Below the pieces are notes generated by a model. The model worked only from the letters and a program-made list of their open reading frames with translations. It was not told the DNA's origin and made no database searches. Made by a program: the position numbers and the translations under genes. 64,000 nucleotides of DNA from Lysinibacillus sphaericus OT4b.31 (lineage in GTDB: Bacteria > Bacillota > Bacilli > Bacillales_A > Planococcaceae): the NCBI RefSeq assembly GCF_000392615.1, contig NZ_KB933398.1:20707-84706 (forward strand), given 5' to 3'. Position 1 is the stretch's first letter. Each line of letters begins with the position of its first letter. Positions 39,965-48,182 of the stretch are shown here, one piece after another.

Positions 39965-40255
39965 ATGCGATTAGATAAATTTTTGAAGGTTTCACGATTA
40001 ATTAAACGACGCACATTAGCAAAAGAAGTGGCCGATCAAGGTCGTATTACGATTAATAGTAAGGTAGCTAAAGCGAGTAGTAGCGTAAAAGCTGGTGACG
40101 AGTTAGCCATTCGCTTCGGACAAAAAATTGTAACTGCACGTGTGGAAGAATTACGTGATACGGTGAAAAAAGAAGATGCTGTAAAGATGTTTACAATTTT
40201 AAAAGAGGAGCGACTTGACAAGGTTGAGCCTGAATTTATCGACGACGAGGATTGA
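39965..40255 (+). CDS. rqcP: RqcP, S4-domain ribosome quality control protein
   Basis: 96 residues. The S4 RNA-binding domain occupies 1-60 (MRLDKFLKVSRLIKRRTLAK). RqcP (YabO) works with RqcH on stalled 50S subunits to add C-terminal alanine tails. The start is 4 bp after yabN, so the pair is coupled. Confidence 0.93.
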   Translation: MRLDKFLKVSRLIKRRTLAKEVADQGRITINSKVAKASSSVKAGDELAIRFGQKIVTARVEELRDTVKKEDAVKMFTILKEERLDKVEPEFIDDED

Positions 40256-40310
40256 TTTTTCTTAACTTTAGTCACTTTAAATCTCTCAATACCGAGGGCG
40301 GAATTTATTA

Positions 40311-40348
40311 AAAGTATGGCAACTTTGATAAAGTTGTCATGCTTTTTA
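40311..40348 (+). terminator. Terminator after rqcP
   Basis: A 13-bp stem, AGTATGGCAACTT with AAGTTGTCATGCT (two G-T pairs), loop TGATA, then TTTTTAG. Confidence 0.8.
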
Positions 40349-40365
40349 GGTTGTCCGCATAAATT
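40337..40365 (+). promoter_or_regulatory. Candidate sigma-E promoter of yabP-yabQ
   Basis: TCATGCT at 40337-40343 and CATAAATT at 40358-40365, 14 bp apart, resemble a sigma-E -35/-10 pair. The match is partial and the -35 overlaps the terminator stem. Confidence 0.35.
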
Positions 40366-40399
40366 GAACAGAAGCTAGGACGACTAAAGGAGGAAAAAA

Positions 40400-40699
40400 A
40401 TGACGCTACATCAAGAAAGTAATCGTTACACAATTCCATCTGGTGAGCATATTTTAACGATTCGTAATCGTAAAAGAATGGACATGACTTCTGTAAAATC
40501 AATTGAACGCTTTGATCAGGAAGAGTTTTTCATCAAGACGTCCCAAGGGCATTTGTTAATCCGTGGAGAAGAACTGCATATTGTTCATTTAGATGTAGAC
40601 AAAGGATTATTAACACTTGAAGGAACTGTAAAGACCTTACAGTATGACGAGGAGGAAAGTGGCTTCTCGAAAGGTTTCCTTCATAAGTTATTTGGATGA
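40400..40699 (+). CDS. yabP: Sporulation protein YabP
   Basis: 99 residues, matching the YabP family (YabP/YqfC-like), with NRKRMDMTSVKSIERFDQEEF and GEELHIVHLDVDKGLL. In B. subtilis yabP is a mother-cell sporulation gene preceding yabQ. The ATG follows AAAGGAGG. The stop overlaps the yabQ start by 4 nt. Confidence 0.92.
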   Translation: MTLHQESNRYTIPSGEHILTIRNRKRMDMTSVKSIERFDQEEFFIKTSQGHLLIRGEELHIVHLDVDKGLLTLEGTVKTLQYDEEESGFSKGFLHKLFG

Positions 40700-41187
40700 T
40701 TGTTAGTGAGCAATTTGTTCAACTATTAGTCATGGTTTTGAGCGGTATAGCAGTTGGTTTTATTATTGATAGCGTAAGGCTAATTGTTTTTTCAACTCCA
40801 AAAAGGTCAAGCCTCCGAAAGTGGATGATGTTATTTGAGTTATTAACGTGGATTTTACTTGGGGGGCTGACATATTATTTATTATTTTGGCTAAAAGATG
40901 GCGCTTGGCGGGCTTATGACCCGCTAGCGCAAATAGCCGGTATTTTTTTGTATCAAACGTTTTTTCAAACTTTTTTACGTTTCATCGCAAGGATTTTGGT
41001 GAATATAACATGGAGACCCTTTTGGTTCATTGTACGTTTAATAATCGCCTTTATTCGACAGATTTTTCAACTACTTGTTAATATTGGTGCATTTGCCGTA
41101 AGGCCTTTTGTCAAAATTTATTCGTATTTGTCCTACACTTTATTAAAAAAATTTCGATATATCAAGTATAATAAAAGACAACAATAA
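40696..41187 (+). CDS. yabQ: Spore cortex biosynthesis protein YabQ
   Basis: 163 residues with several membrane segments and a positively charged C-terminus. It is the YabQ family membrane protein needed for spore cortex formation in B. subtilis. It starts within the yabP stop (ATGA), and divIC follows 16 bp later, the conserved order. Confidence 0.9.
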   Translation: MIVSEQFVQLLVMVLSGIAVGFIIDSVRLIVFSTPKRSSLRKWMMLFELLTWILLGGLTYYLLFWLKDGAWRAYDPLAQIAGIFLYQTFFQTFLRFIARILVNITWRPFWFIVRLIIAFIRQIFQLLVNIGAFAVRPFVKIYSYLSYTLLKKFRYIKYNKRQQ

Positions 41188-41203
41188 CTTCGGAGGTGCG
41201 GAC

Positions 41204-41614
41204 ATGGCTAAACGTCATTCATCAAATGATGAACAGCAAAACTATACGAAGCTTGATAATGACTATGTCCGTAACACGGATAAAGCTATCAATCGCAAAG
41301 CGCAATCACGGAAACGGAAAATGCGCCGTATTGTCTTTTTTGCGATTGTGCCAGTCGTCATTATTGCTTTTCTCTTAAATGTGCTATCGAATCAATCCGA
41401 GACGTTAGAGATAAAAGAGAAGAAAAAGGTAGAAGTAAATCAGCATTTAACAGAACTAAAAGAAGAACAAGAGATATTAAATCTCAAAATTAAACAATTA
41501 GAAGATGATGAATACATTGCAAAGATTTTACGCAAAGAATACTTCTTAACTAAGGAAGGCGAAATTAATTTCGTTATTCCGGAAGAGGAAGATAAAGATA
41601 AAAAAGACGACTGA
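41204..41614 (+). CDS. divIC: Septum formation initiator DivIC (FtsB-like)
   Basis: 136 residues: a basic cytoplasmic N-terminus (1-41), one membrane segment (42-61) and an extracellular coiled coil (about 68-100). This is the layout of DivIC, which with FtsL and DivIB links the Z ring to septal peptidoglycan synthesis. The ATG follows CGGAGGTG. Confidence 0.95.
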   Translation: MAKRHSSNDEQQNYTKLDNDYVRNTDKAINRKAQSRKRKMRRIVFFAIVPVVIIAFLLNVLSNQSETLEIKEKKKVEVNQHLTELKEEQEILNLKIKQLEDDEYIAKILRKEYFLTKEGEINFVIPEEEDKDKKDD

Positions 41615-41628
41615 AAAGCTATGTATTG

Positions 41629-41656
41629 TTGACACTCTTTTTTAGTCATATATAAT
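41629..41656 (+). promoter_or_regulatory. Sigma-A promoter of yabR
   Basis: -35 TTGACA (41629-41634), 16-bp spacer, -10 TATAAT (41651-41656). Confidence 0.82.
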
Positions 41657-41747
41657 GAAAAGAGAAACTTATTGCAGTAAAAAGTTTGATTACATTGATT
41701 ACATGGCTCAAAGAGTCGCTTAATTTTTAAGGAGGAGCATTTTTTTT

Positions 41748-42176
41748 ATGTCAATTGAAGTAGGCAGCAAGGTACAAGGTAAAGTAACAGGAATCACAAA
41801 TTTTGGAGCATTCGTTGAGCTGCCAGATGGCAAAACAGGCTTAGTACACATCAGTGAAGTTGCTGATAATTATGTAAAAGATATCAATGAGCATCTAAAA
41901 GTTGGAGATGAAGTTGAAGTAAAAGTGATGAATGTTGAAGCGGATGGAAAGATTGGTCTTTCAATTCGTAAGGCAAAGCCTCAAGTTGAGAGACCAGAAC
42001 GTCCTCAACGTCCACGTCGTGACAATCGCTCTAACGATCGTAACGAACGCCACCAGCCAAAAGAAAACTTTGAGCAAAAAATGGCACGTTTCTTAAAAGA
42101 CAGTGATGAGCGTCTAGCAACAATTAAACGTGCAACAGAGTCTAAACGCGGTGGTCGCGGTGCTAGAAGAGGGTAG
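41748..42176 (+). CDS. yabR: S1-domain RNA-binding protein (YabR)
   Basis: 142 residues. An S1 domain fills residues 1-75 (VQGKVTGITNFGAFVELPDGKTGLVHIS, seen in parts), followed by an Arg-rich tail (RPERPQRPRR and GGRGARRG) likely to bind RNA. The exact role is unknown. The strong site AAGGAGGAG precedes the ATG. Confidence 0.94.
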   Translation: MSIEVGSKVQGKVTGITNFGAFVELPDGKTGLVHISEVADNYVKDINEHLKVGDEVEVKVMNVEADGKIGLSIRKAKPQVERPERPQRPRRDNRSNDRNERHQPKENFEQKMARFLKDSDERLATIKRATESKRGGRGARRG

Positions 42177-42220
42177 TTTGCTGACTGTTTTAATCGTAGA
42201 AAAAGTGTGTTAAATAACGT

Positions 42221-42262
42221 GGGGATTGGTTTTTGTTAAGGACAAAGGCTGATCCCTTTTTG
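42221..42262 (+). terminator. Terminator after yabR
   Basis: GGGAT and ATCCC close a stem-loop near 42222-42257, followed by CTTTTTG. The inner part has mismatches. Confidence 0.6.
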
Positions 42263-42356
42263 TATTGATTGCGTCAAACAGTATGTGAATTTTTATTGGG
42301 TACTTGAGAGCAGGACAATGATGTGAACATGGTAAAAAGAATTTATTTCAATCGCA

Positions 42357-42405
42357 ATAAAAAAGCACGTAATTCAATTTTTTTATAAATTGAAGTTACG
42401 TGCTT
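42357..42405 (-). terminator. Terminator of the small membrane protein gene
   Basis: A long stem, 42363-42380 with 42387-42405, 18 bp with one bulge. On the minus strand it ends in CTTTTTT. It begins 34 bp after the stop of the minus-strand gene. Confidence 0.82.
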
Positions 42406-42438
42406 GTAGTGCATAGGAAGCTACCACTATATGTTTTT

Positions 42439-42690
42439 CTATAGTGTAGATGTTGGTCCTTTTTTCTTTTTAGGTGCTGGCACAGTTGGCTGTTCGATGG
42501 AATCTTTAGCTAGTTTTTCAGTCGGATGGACTACCATTTTTACTAGTAGAAACACGCCATATATGCTAATAATTAGTCCAGTGAATAATAATAATAGTTG
42601 TATGACAAATGGCAATTTAATGAGGATCGATATGAGAATAATCATCGAGCCACTGCCGCAAATTAGAGCGGCTTTAGTTAATGAACTCAA
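42439..42690 (-). CDS. Small membrane protein of unknown function
   Basis: 83 residues that I do not recognise. There are two hydrophobic segments (about 7-24 and 28-50), and a hydrophilic tail ending with a Lys cluster (KKKK, 74-77) after a Pro-rich stretch. The TTG start at 42690 is supported by GGAGGT 9 nt upstream on the minus strand, and a strong terminator follows, so it looks like a real monocistronic gene. It is inserted, against the direction of its neighbours, between yabR and the tRNA-Gly/spoIIE region. A + strand reading frame opposite it lacks a ribosome-binding site. Confidence 0.7.
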   Translation of the reverse strand: MSSLTKAALICGSGSMIILISILIKLPFVIQLLLLFTGLIISIYGVFLLVKMVVHPTEKLAKDSIEQPTVPAPKKKKGPTSTL

Positions 42691-42857
42691 AGAAAGTAAA
42701 CCTCCAATAACAAGTACATTTTAATCTAAGTATGCCACAATTTTTGCAAGGTGACATAACAAAAGAACGAACTATCCTCATGCAGCCATTTGTATTTGTC
42801 GAAACATCTTAGTTGATGGTTGTACTAAGTTTATGACATTGCACTGAATTTTTCATA

Positions 42858-42897
42858 GAAAAAGCGTCTCAGAAGCAATTCTGAGACGCTTTTTTGC
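42858..42897. terminator. Terminator after tRNA-Gly / tRNA-Glu remnant
   Basis: GAAAAAGCGTCTCAGAA and TTCTGAGACGCTTTTTT form a near-perfect 16-17 bp stem with GCAA as loop. T runs occur on both strands, and it lies just after the tRNA locus read on the minus strand. Confidence 0.88.
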
Positions 42898-42901
42898 ACG
42901 A

Positions 42902-42935
42902 TGACCCCTACGGGATTCGAACCCGTGTTACCGCC
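42902..42935 (-). pseudogene. 3' fragment of tRNA-Glu
   Basis: On the minus strand 34 nt read GGCGGTAACACGGGTTCGAA and onward to AGGGGTCA. They match the 3' half of Firmicute tRNA-Glu: anticodon-stem 3' strand, variable loop, T arm and acceptor 3' strand. The D arm, anticodon and 5' acceptor strand are absent: only TCAGAATATT separates it from the CCA end of tRNA-Gly. No CCA follows. B. subtilis has tRNA-Met and tRNA-Glu at this place before spoIIE. Confidence 0.8.
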
Positions 42936-42945
42936 AATATTCTGA

Positions 42946-43020
42946 TGGAGCGGAAGACGAGGTTCGAACTCGCGACCCCCACCTTGGCAAGGTGGTGTTC
43001 TACCACTGAACTACTTCCGC
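42946..43020 (-). tRNA. tRNA-Gly (anticodon GCC)
   Basis: 75 nt on the minus strand with encoded CCA. The acceptor pairs GCGGAAG with CTTCCGC, the anticodon loop reads CTTGCCAA (anticodon GCC), and the T arm is GTTCGAAC. A strong promoter lies 27 bp upstream. Confidence 0.95.
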
Positions 43021-43046
43021 ATATCCCTTTTTAAAGGACAAATTAA

Positions 43047-43075
43047 ATAATACAAGCGATCATAACAAGTGTCAA
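43047..43075 (-). promoter_or_regulatory. Sigma-A promoter of the tRNA-Gly locus
   Basis: Minus strand: -35 TTGACA (43070-43075), 17-bp spacer, -10 TATTAT (43047-43052). Confidence 0.82.
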
Positions 43076-43353
43076 GTATCTTTATAAAAAAAGTTAAAAA
43101 AATCCGCGATAAATGAAAACATATAGAACGAGTGAACAACTTCTGTGTTAGCTGCCGCCGTTAAGAGTAAATAATATTACTGTCATTTGTACACTTTGAC
43201 TATCTTTATCTTAATCATTTTGTAGGAATTTGTTCTTGTCTAGTAATTATCATGTAGATTTTCAACTCTCACAGTAAAGAAAACTACTGAGGGTATGTAC
43301 CGACCAGTTTTTATAGTAGTTGCTGCCATTTCTCGTATTTATGCATACGTATT

Positions 43354-43419
43354 CGTCGAAATATTTATATTTTTTTCTGTCATCGTCAGACAATCTTTCC
43401 GCACATAATTTCTTATAAT
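43354..43419 (+). promoter_or_regulatory. spoIIE control region with possible Spo0A boxes
   Basis: CGTCGAA (43354-43360) differs from the 0A box TGNCGAA at one base. On the opposite strand TGACGAT (43382-43388) also differs at one base. A TATAAT (43414-43419) follows, 30 bp before the spoIIE start. B. subtilis spoIIE is activated by Spo0A at a sigma-A promoter. The 270 bp before this shows no other feature. Confidence 0.45.
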
Positions 43420-43448
43420 AGCCAAAAGTGTAGAAAGGGGATATTGAA

Positions 43449-45842
43449 ATGACAAGTGTTGAATGGTATGAAACAGAGAATGTAGAAGACCAAAAATTAG
43501 GGGCGAAAAAAAGACAATTATTACTAGGCTCTCTATTTTTTTTAACATCCTTTTTTTTAGCTCAGTCTGTTGTGTTTGAAGCAGCTGTACCTTTCTCCGT
43601 CCCTTTTTGGGCAATTATTCGTAGTAAATATAAAGAATATGCCAAGTTTGTGCTATTTGGAAGTTTGATTGGGTGTTTTTTTCTCGAATTTGGACAAGTT
43701 GTCATTTTGGCCTTACAAATAGTTATGTATGAATGCATCATGCGTTTTCGCTACTGGCAGTTGCCCCAAAGTATAGCCGTTTCATTAGCTGTAATACTGA
43801 TCCAAATTCTGTGGCAGGGAGTTGTGTATCAGGGCTTACCGCCAGTACTTGTACAGTTTTATGTGGGGTGTGAAGCAGCCTTAGCACTAATCATGACATT
43901 ATTTATGCAGGTCTTGTTTGTAAACTCCTATGAATGGTTTACTAGCCATTGGACATACGAAAAGCTTGGCTCAGGGTTAGTGGTATTTGCCGCCATGCTC
44001 ACGGGGATGCAGACAGTGGTTATTAGTTATTTTTCATTGCCAATCTTTTTATTACAGTTACTTATTTGCTTTGGCGCTTTGGTAGGGAGTGTACCTTTAG
44101 CCACGGTAATCGGGGCGGTGCTTGGAACGCTAATAGGTGTTGCAAAGCTTTCTTTTACAGGTATGTTATCTGTTGCTACTTTAACCGGGCTATGTGCTGG
44201 TATGGGAGCTCGAGCGGGGAGATTTGGCGTGGCGATTGGCAGTATAATGCCAAGTGTGTTTTTTTTATTTTACGATGCAACATTGCCGTTAGATAGCGTA
44301 TATTTTACATCAATTGTTATTGGAAGTATTGTTTTCTTAGTCATTCCGAAAAGCTATTCGGATAAGGTGAGGGACAAGTTGTTTCCACAACGTGAAGAGG
44401 TATTATTGGCACGTCAGCATTGGTTGACAGAGCATGTCACATATAAGTTAGAGCATTTTCAACACTTTGTACAATTCATGAAGGAACTGGTATTTGAGCG
44501 TTTTATGACAGCTCCTGTAGAAGCGAAGGAAGAAGTCGCACCAATGAATACATGTTTAAGCTGCTTTCGTTATGATAGGTGCTGGGGGGCACAAAATAAT
44601 GGTATGGACAAGCTGATGACAGATTGGTTCCATATGAAGGGCGTGGGGAAAGAGTCATCCATTCATCGCGTAGAAGACCAAATACGCTATAAATGTGTAA
44701 AATCGACGAAGATTTTCGAAGAGTTAGATACAGAGCTGTATAGAGAGCGCATTAATGGCCAATATTTCCACGGGAAGAAAATGATCGCACTGCAATTACG
44801 TGATATGAGCAATCATCTAAATCAGTTAATTGCGGAGATGAAGGAAGAGACTATTTCTTTCGTCAGTGTGGAAAAAGATATTGTTCAACGTTTGAAGGAT
44901 GCACATATCGAGTGTTTTCAGCTAGATGTGTTAAGCAATAAGGCAGGTGCACGAAAAATTGTATGTGCTTTAGCGCCTGCACAAGTCAATTGGGAGGATG
45001 ATACGACATTAGCGGAACGGATGATCTTGCCAATATTATATGAAATTTTCGATGAACCTTTTGAAATTGACAAGGTAGTTGCGTGTGATGTACCATTTCG
45101 CCACATTCAAGTTAGCTTTAGGTCTGCTATTAGCTTCGAAGTAGAGTATGATATATATAGTATGTCAAAAGATGCAACATTGTACTCTGGCGACTCTCAT
45201 GCCCTATTTCAATTGCACCCAGGGCTCTTTGCAATTTTATTGTCAGATGGTATGGGACAGAGTAAAGAAGCTCAACATGAGAGTAGGAAATTGATTCACT
45301 TGATGCGTGAATGTTTAAATTTCAATATGAACCCAGAGACAGCCATGCATACCTTGCATTATGTAATGTCATTGAAGCAGCAAAATGATATGTATGCAAC
45401 ACTCGATTTTGCCCTTGTTGACTTGCAACATGGTGATTTATGGTCATGGAAGGCTGGCGGTATGTCTACGTATATCTTACGTGGTAAAGAGGTGTTGAAG
45501 GTTGAAAGTAATGCTGCACCAGTTGGATTCTTGTCTATTTCAGCGGTTGAGGCTGAAAAAAGAAAGCTGAAGGCGGGGGATGTCATTCTCATGCATTCAG
45601 ATGGCTTGTTTTCAAGTGTAGCTGATTGGGATGAACAGGAAGAGACATTTTTAGCTCAAGCACAGCAGGTTGCTGGCACAAATAAATCGATTCAAGAAAA
45701 ATTAACTACAATCATGCAGTCTTTCCAAGCTTATTATGAAATAGAGGATGATTGTACAGTATTGATGTTAGAAGTTACACATGTTGTCCCAACTTGGGCT
45801 GTATTTAGACCAGTACAATACTCCATGAGTAAATCATCATAA
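43449..45842 (+). CDS. spoIIE: Stage II sporulation protein E (PP2C phosphatase)
   Basis: 797 residues. The first ~300 residues are highly hydrophobic (about ten membrane segments), a central region binds FtsZ and oligomerises in homologues, and the C-terminal PP2C domain (about 580-790) shows metal-binding aspartates such as SDGMGQSKEA near residue 600 and HSDGLF. SpoIIE sits at the polar septum and dephosphorylates SpoIIAA, which frees sigma-F in the forespore. The ATG follows AAAGGGG. In B. subtilis yabS and yabT stand between spoIIE and tilS; here they do not. Confidence 0.95.
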   Translation: MTSVEWYETENVEDQKLGAKKRQLLLGSLFFLTSFFLAQSVVFEAAVPFSVPFWAIIRSKYKEYAKFVLFGSLIGCFFLEFGQVVILALQIVMYECIMRFRYWQLPQSIAVSLAVILIQILWQGVVYQGLPPVLVQFYVGCEAALALIMTLFMQVLFVNSYEWFTSHWTYEKLGSGLVVFAAMLTGMQTVVISYFSLPIFLLQLLICFGALVGSVPLATVIGAVLGTLIGVAKLSFTGMLSVATLTGLCAGMGARAGRFGVAIGSIMPSVFFLFYDATLPLDSVYFTSIVIGSIVFLVIPKSYSDKVRDKLFPQREEVLLARQHWLTEHVTYKLEHFQHFVQFMKELVFERFMTAPVEAKEEVAPMNTCLSCFRYDRCWGAQNNGMDKLMTDWFHMKGVGKESSIHRVEDQIRYKCVKSTKIFEELDTELYRERINGQYFHGKKMIALQLRDMSNHLNQLIAEMKEETISFVSVEKDIVQRLKDAHIECFQLDVLSNKAGARKIVCALAPAQVNWEDDTTLAERMILPILYEIFDEPFEIDKVVACDVPFRHIQVSFRSAISFEVEYDIYSMSKDATLYSGDSHALFQLHPGLFAILLSDGMGQSKEAQHESRKLIHLMRECLNFNMNPETAMHTLHYVMSLKQQNDMYATLDFALVDLQHGDLWSWKAGGMSTYILRGKEVLKVESNAAPVGFLSISAVEAEKRKLKAGDVILMHSDGLFSSVADWDEQEETFLAQAQQVAGTNKSIQEKLTTIMQSFQAYYEIEDDCTVLMLEVTHVVPTWAVFRPVQYSMSKSS

Positions 45843-45870
45843 AAGAATACGAAAAGGGGAGGAGAAGCGT

Positions 45871-47277
45871 TTGTCATTTGAATTAAAAGTTAAACAATTT
45901 ATTGAAGAAGAGCAATTATTACAGCAAGACGACCATCTTCTCGTCGCCGTTTCGGGCGGTGTAGACTCAATGGCATTGCTCCATTATTTTGTAAAAACAA
46001 AAAAACAATGGGGAGTTAAAATAGAAGCAGTGCATGTCGATCATATGCTGAGAGGTGAGGCATCAGCGGAGGATAGAGCTTTTGTACAAAGATATTGCAA
46101 CAAATACGGCATTATCTTACATGCAACGGCTATCCCGATACCTGAAATTATGGCTTTGGAAAATGGTAACTCACAGCTTATTTGTCGCAGAGAGCGCTAT
46201 CGTTATTTTGGAGAAGTCATGCAAAATACGGTGGCTACCAAGCTTGTAACTGCACATCATGCGGACGACCAACTGGAGTCAGTATTAATGGCCCTGACGA
46301 AAAATGCAACGATGAATAGTATGCAAGGTATTCGCCCACAGCGTTTTTTTGAAGGAAAATCATTAATTCGTCCGTTTTTAACGGTTACAAAAACCGAAAT
46401 AAGGGAATATTTACAGAAGCAAGGTTTAGATTATAGAGAAGATGCTAGCAATAATAAAGACGTTTATGTACGAAATCGTTTCAGACACCATGTAGTACCT
46501 TTATTGAAAGTAGAAAATCCACGAGTGGCAGAACAGGTGAGTCATTTTACACAGCATTTGCAAGAAGATGAGGCATTCTTGATGACACTGGCACATGAGG
46601 TATTTTCAAAGATAGTGAACAGAAACAACGGAAATATGTATAGTATGAAAATTGAAGCATTTCAATTGGTACCACTTGCTTTACAAAGGAGACTCATTTT
46701 AATACTATTAAACTATCTTTACAAAGATTCAAATACGATACAAAGTTATGCATTAATGACTTCGCTTTCAAAGCTATGTGATACGACGGCGGGTTTTGCT
46801 GAAGTTCACTTGCCAGAAGGTTTTATAGCAGTTCGTAGTTACGGAAAATTAACGATTCACCAGAAAGAATCATTCGAAGACCAAACTGCTATTGAAAAAC
46901 AGATACTTTCGATTGCAAATAGTTGGATAACATTGTCAAATGGTGTACGACTGTGCTTAGTTAAGTTACCTGAATTATCAACTGAATTGCTGTCGGATAC
47001 TGCACAACTTTTTTATTTTAACGCTAGCAAACTTACACTTCCGCTCTATGTTAGGGCACGTAAGGAAGGAGACCGAATGCTGTTAAAAGGAATGGATCAG
47101 CCGAAACGCTTATCTCGCCTTTTTATAGATGAAAAGATTCCTTTAAATGAGCGAAATAGCTGGCCGTTACTGATTTCTCAATCTGATGAGGTCGTAGCGG
47201 TAATTGGTGTGCGTATGGGTGTTTTCTTTTCAACAACCGCACAACCAAACGATGATACAGTGCTCATCGTAGACTAA
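45871..47277 (+). CDS. tilS: tRNA(Ile)-lysidine synthase
   Basis: 468 residues. TilS converts C34 of tRNA-Ile(CAU) to lysidine so it reads AUA. The PP-loop SGGVDS is at 28-33, followed by HVDHMLRGEAS and the C-terminal substrate-binding domains. TTG 45871 is preceded by GGGGAGGAG. It lies 28 bp after spoIIE and leads to hpt and ftsH, a conserved cluster. Confidence 0.95.
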   Translation: MSFELKVKQFIEEEQLLQQDDHLLVAVSGGVDSMALLHYFVKTKKQWGVKIEAVHVDHMLRGEASAEDRAFVQRYCNKYGIILHATAIPIPEIMALENGNSQLICRRERYRYFGEVMQNTVATKLVTAHHADDQLESVLMALTKNATMNSMQGIRPQRFFEGKSLIRPFLTVTKTEIREYLQKQGLDYREDASNNKDVYVRNRFRHHVVPLLKVENPRVAEQVSHFTQHLQEDEAFLMTLAHEVFSKIVNRNNGNMYSMKIEAFQLVPLALQRRLILILLNYLYKDSNTIQSYALMTSLSKLCDTTAGFAEVHLPEGFIAVRSYGKLTIHQKESFEDQTAIEKQILSIANSWITLSNGVRLCLVKLPELSTELLSDTAQLFYFNASKLTLPLYVRARKEGDRMLLKGMDQPKRLSRLFIDEKIPLNERNSWPLLISQSDEVVAVIGVRMGVFFSTTAQPNDDTVLIVD

Positions 47278-47345
47278 TGGTCTTTGTAAAATATTTCACC
47301 CTTATATAGGCTGAAAATTTTTGATACACACGAGGAGGAATCGAT

Positions 47346-47888
47346 ATGTTACAAAATGACATCGAAAAAATTATGATTACGGAAGAACAATTGCAAGAAA
47401 GAATTGCTGAGCTTGGTGCTCAATTGACAGAGGAATACCAAGATTCATTCCCGCTAGCTGTAGGTGTACTTAAAGGAGCGATGCCTTTTATGACCGACTT
47501 GATGAAACGTTTTGATTCTTTCATCGAGCTAGATTTTATGGATGTCTCTAGCTATGGAAATGCTACGGTTTCATCTGGTGAAGTGAAAATCTTAAAGGAC
47601 TTAAATACAAGTGTTGAGGGACGTGACGTATTAATTATCGAGGATATTATCGATAGTGGTTTAACTTTAAGCTACCTGGTTGATTTATTTAAATACCGTA
47701 AAGCAAAATCCATCAAAATCGTAACACTTTTAGACAAACCATCAGGTCGTAAAGTGAACCTATCTGCAGATTATGTTGGTTTTAAGGTACCAGATGGATT
47801 TGTTGTTGGTTATGGTTTAGACTATGCAGAGAAGTACCGAAACTTACCGTATATCGGCATTTTGAAGCCAGCGGTATACTCTTTTTAA
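47346..47888 (+). CDS. hpt: Hypoxanthine-guanine phosphoribosyltransferase
   Basis: 180 residues. It salvages hypoxanthine and guanine using PRPP. The PRPP-binding loop is [13 protein letters not shown] (95-107), and the purine-binding segment is near LPYIGILKP. The ATG follows GAGGAGG. Confidence 0.97.
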   Translation: MLQNDIEKIMITEEQLQERIAELGAQLTEEYQDSFPLAVGVLKGAMPFMTDLMKRFDSFIELDFMDVSSYGNATVSSGEVKILKDLNTSVEGRDVLIIEDIIDSGLTLSYLVDLFKYRKAKSIKIVTLLDKPSGRKVNLSADYVGFKVPDGFVVGYGLDYAEKYRNLPYIGILKPAVYSF

Positions 47889-47938
47889 TTTTAAATAGTT
47901 AATCTGCATACGCTAGCTGTATAAAATTAAAGCCTCCA

Positions 47939-47988
47939 GCGGATGCTATAGATTTTGACATGTGTTAGCACAATTCAAAATCTTGACA
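47939..47988 (+). repeat. Dispersed intergenic repeat, copy between hpt and ftsH
   Basis: GCGGATG (47939-47945), an imperfect 32-bp palindrome at 47951-47982 (GATTTTGACATGTG facing CACAATTCAAAATC) and a trailing TTGAC correspond in order and spacing to 24561-24609. The CGCCAAGGCG core is missing here. Confidence 0.65.
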
Positions 47989-48182
47989 CATTGTTTAACT
48001 GTACGAAAGTATGGTGCTAGGTACAATTAAGCTGGAACGTAATTTGCTACAAATAAATATGTTTAGATTTTGACAAAAATCGAACGAAACTTTTTTTAAG
48101 TAAGGCTTTTCGTTGTATGATGAAATCATGATATGTTAAGATTTTACTTATAATTTTTCTGTTTGTAATGAGGAGGCTGGAG

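Noticed and set aside
42431..42724. 97-codon frame opposite the small membrane protein
   Set aside because: No ribosome-binding site; it is antisense to a frame with a good start, a ribosome-binding site and a terminator.
43339..43614. 91-codon minus-strand frame across the spoIIE start
   Set aside because: It overlaps the well-supported spoIIE N-terminus and lacks its own start signals.
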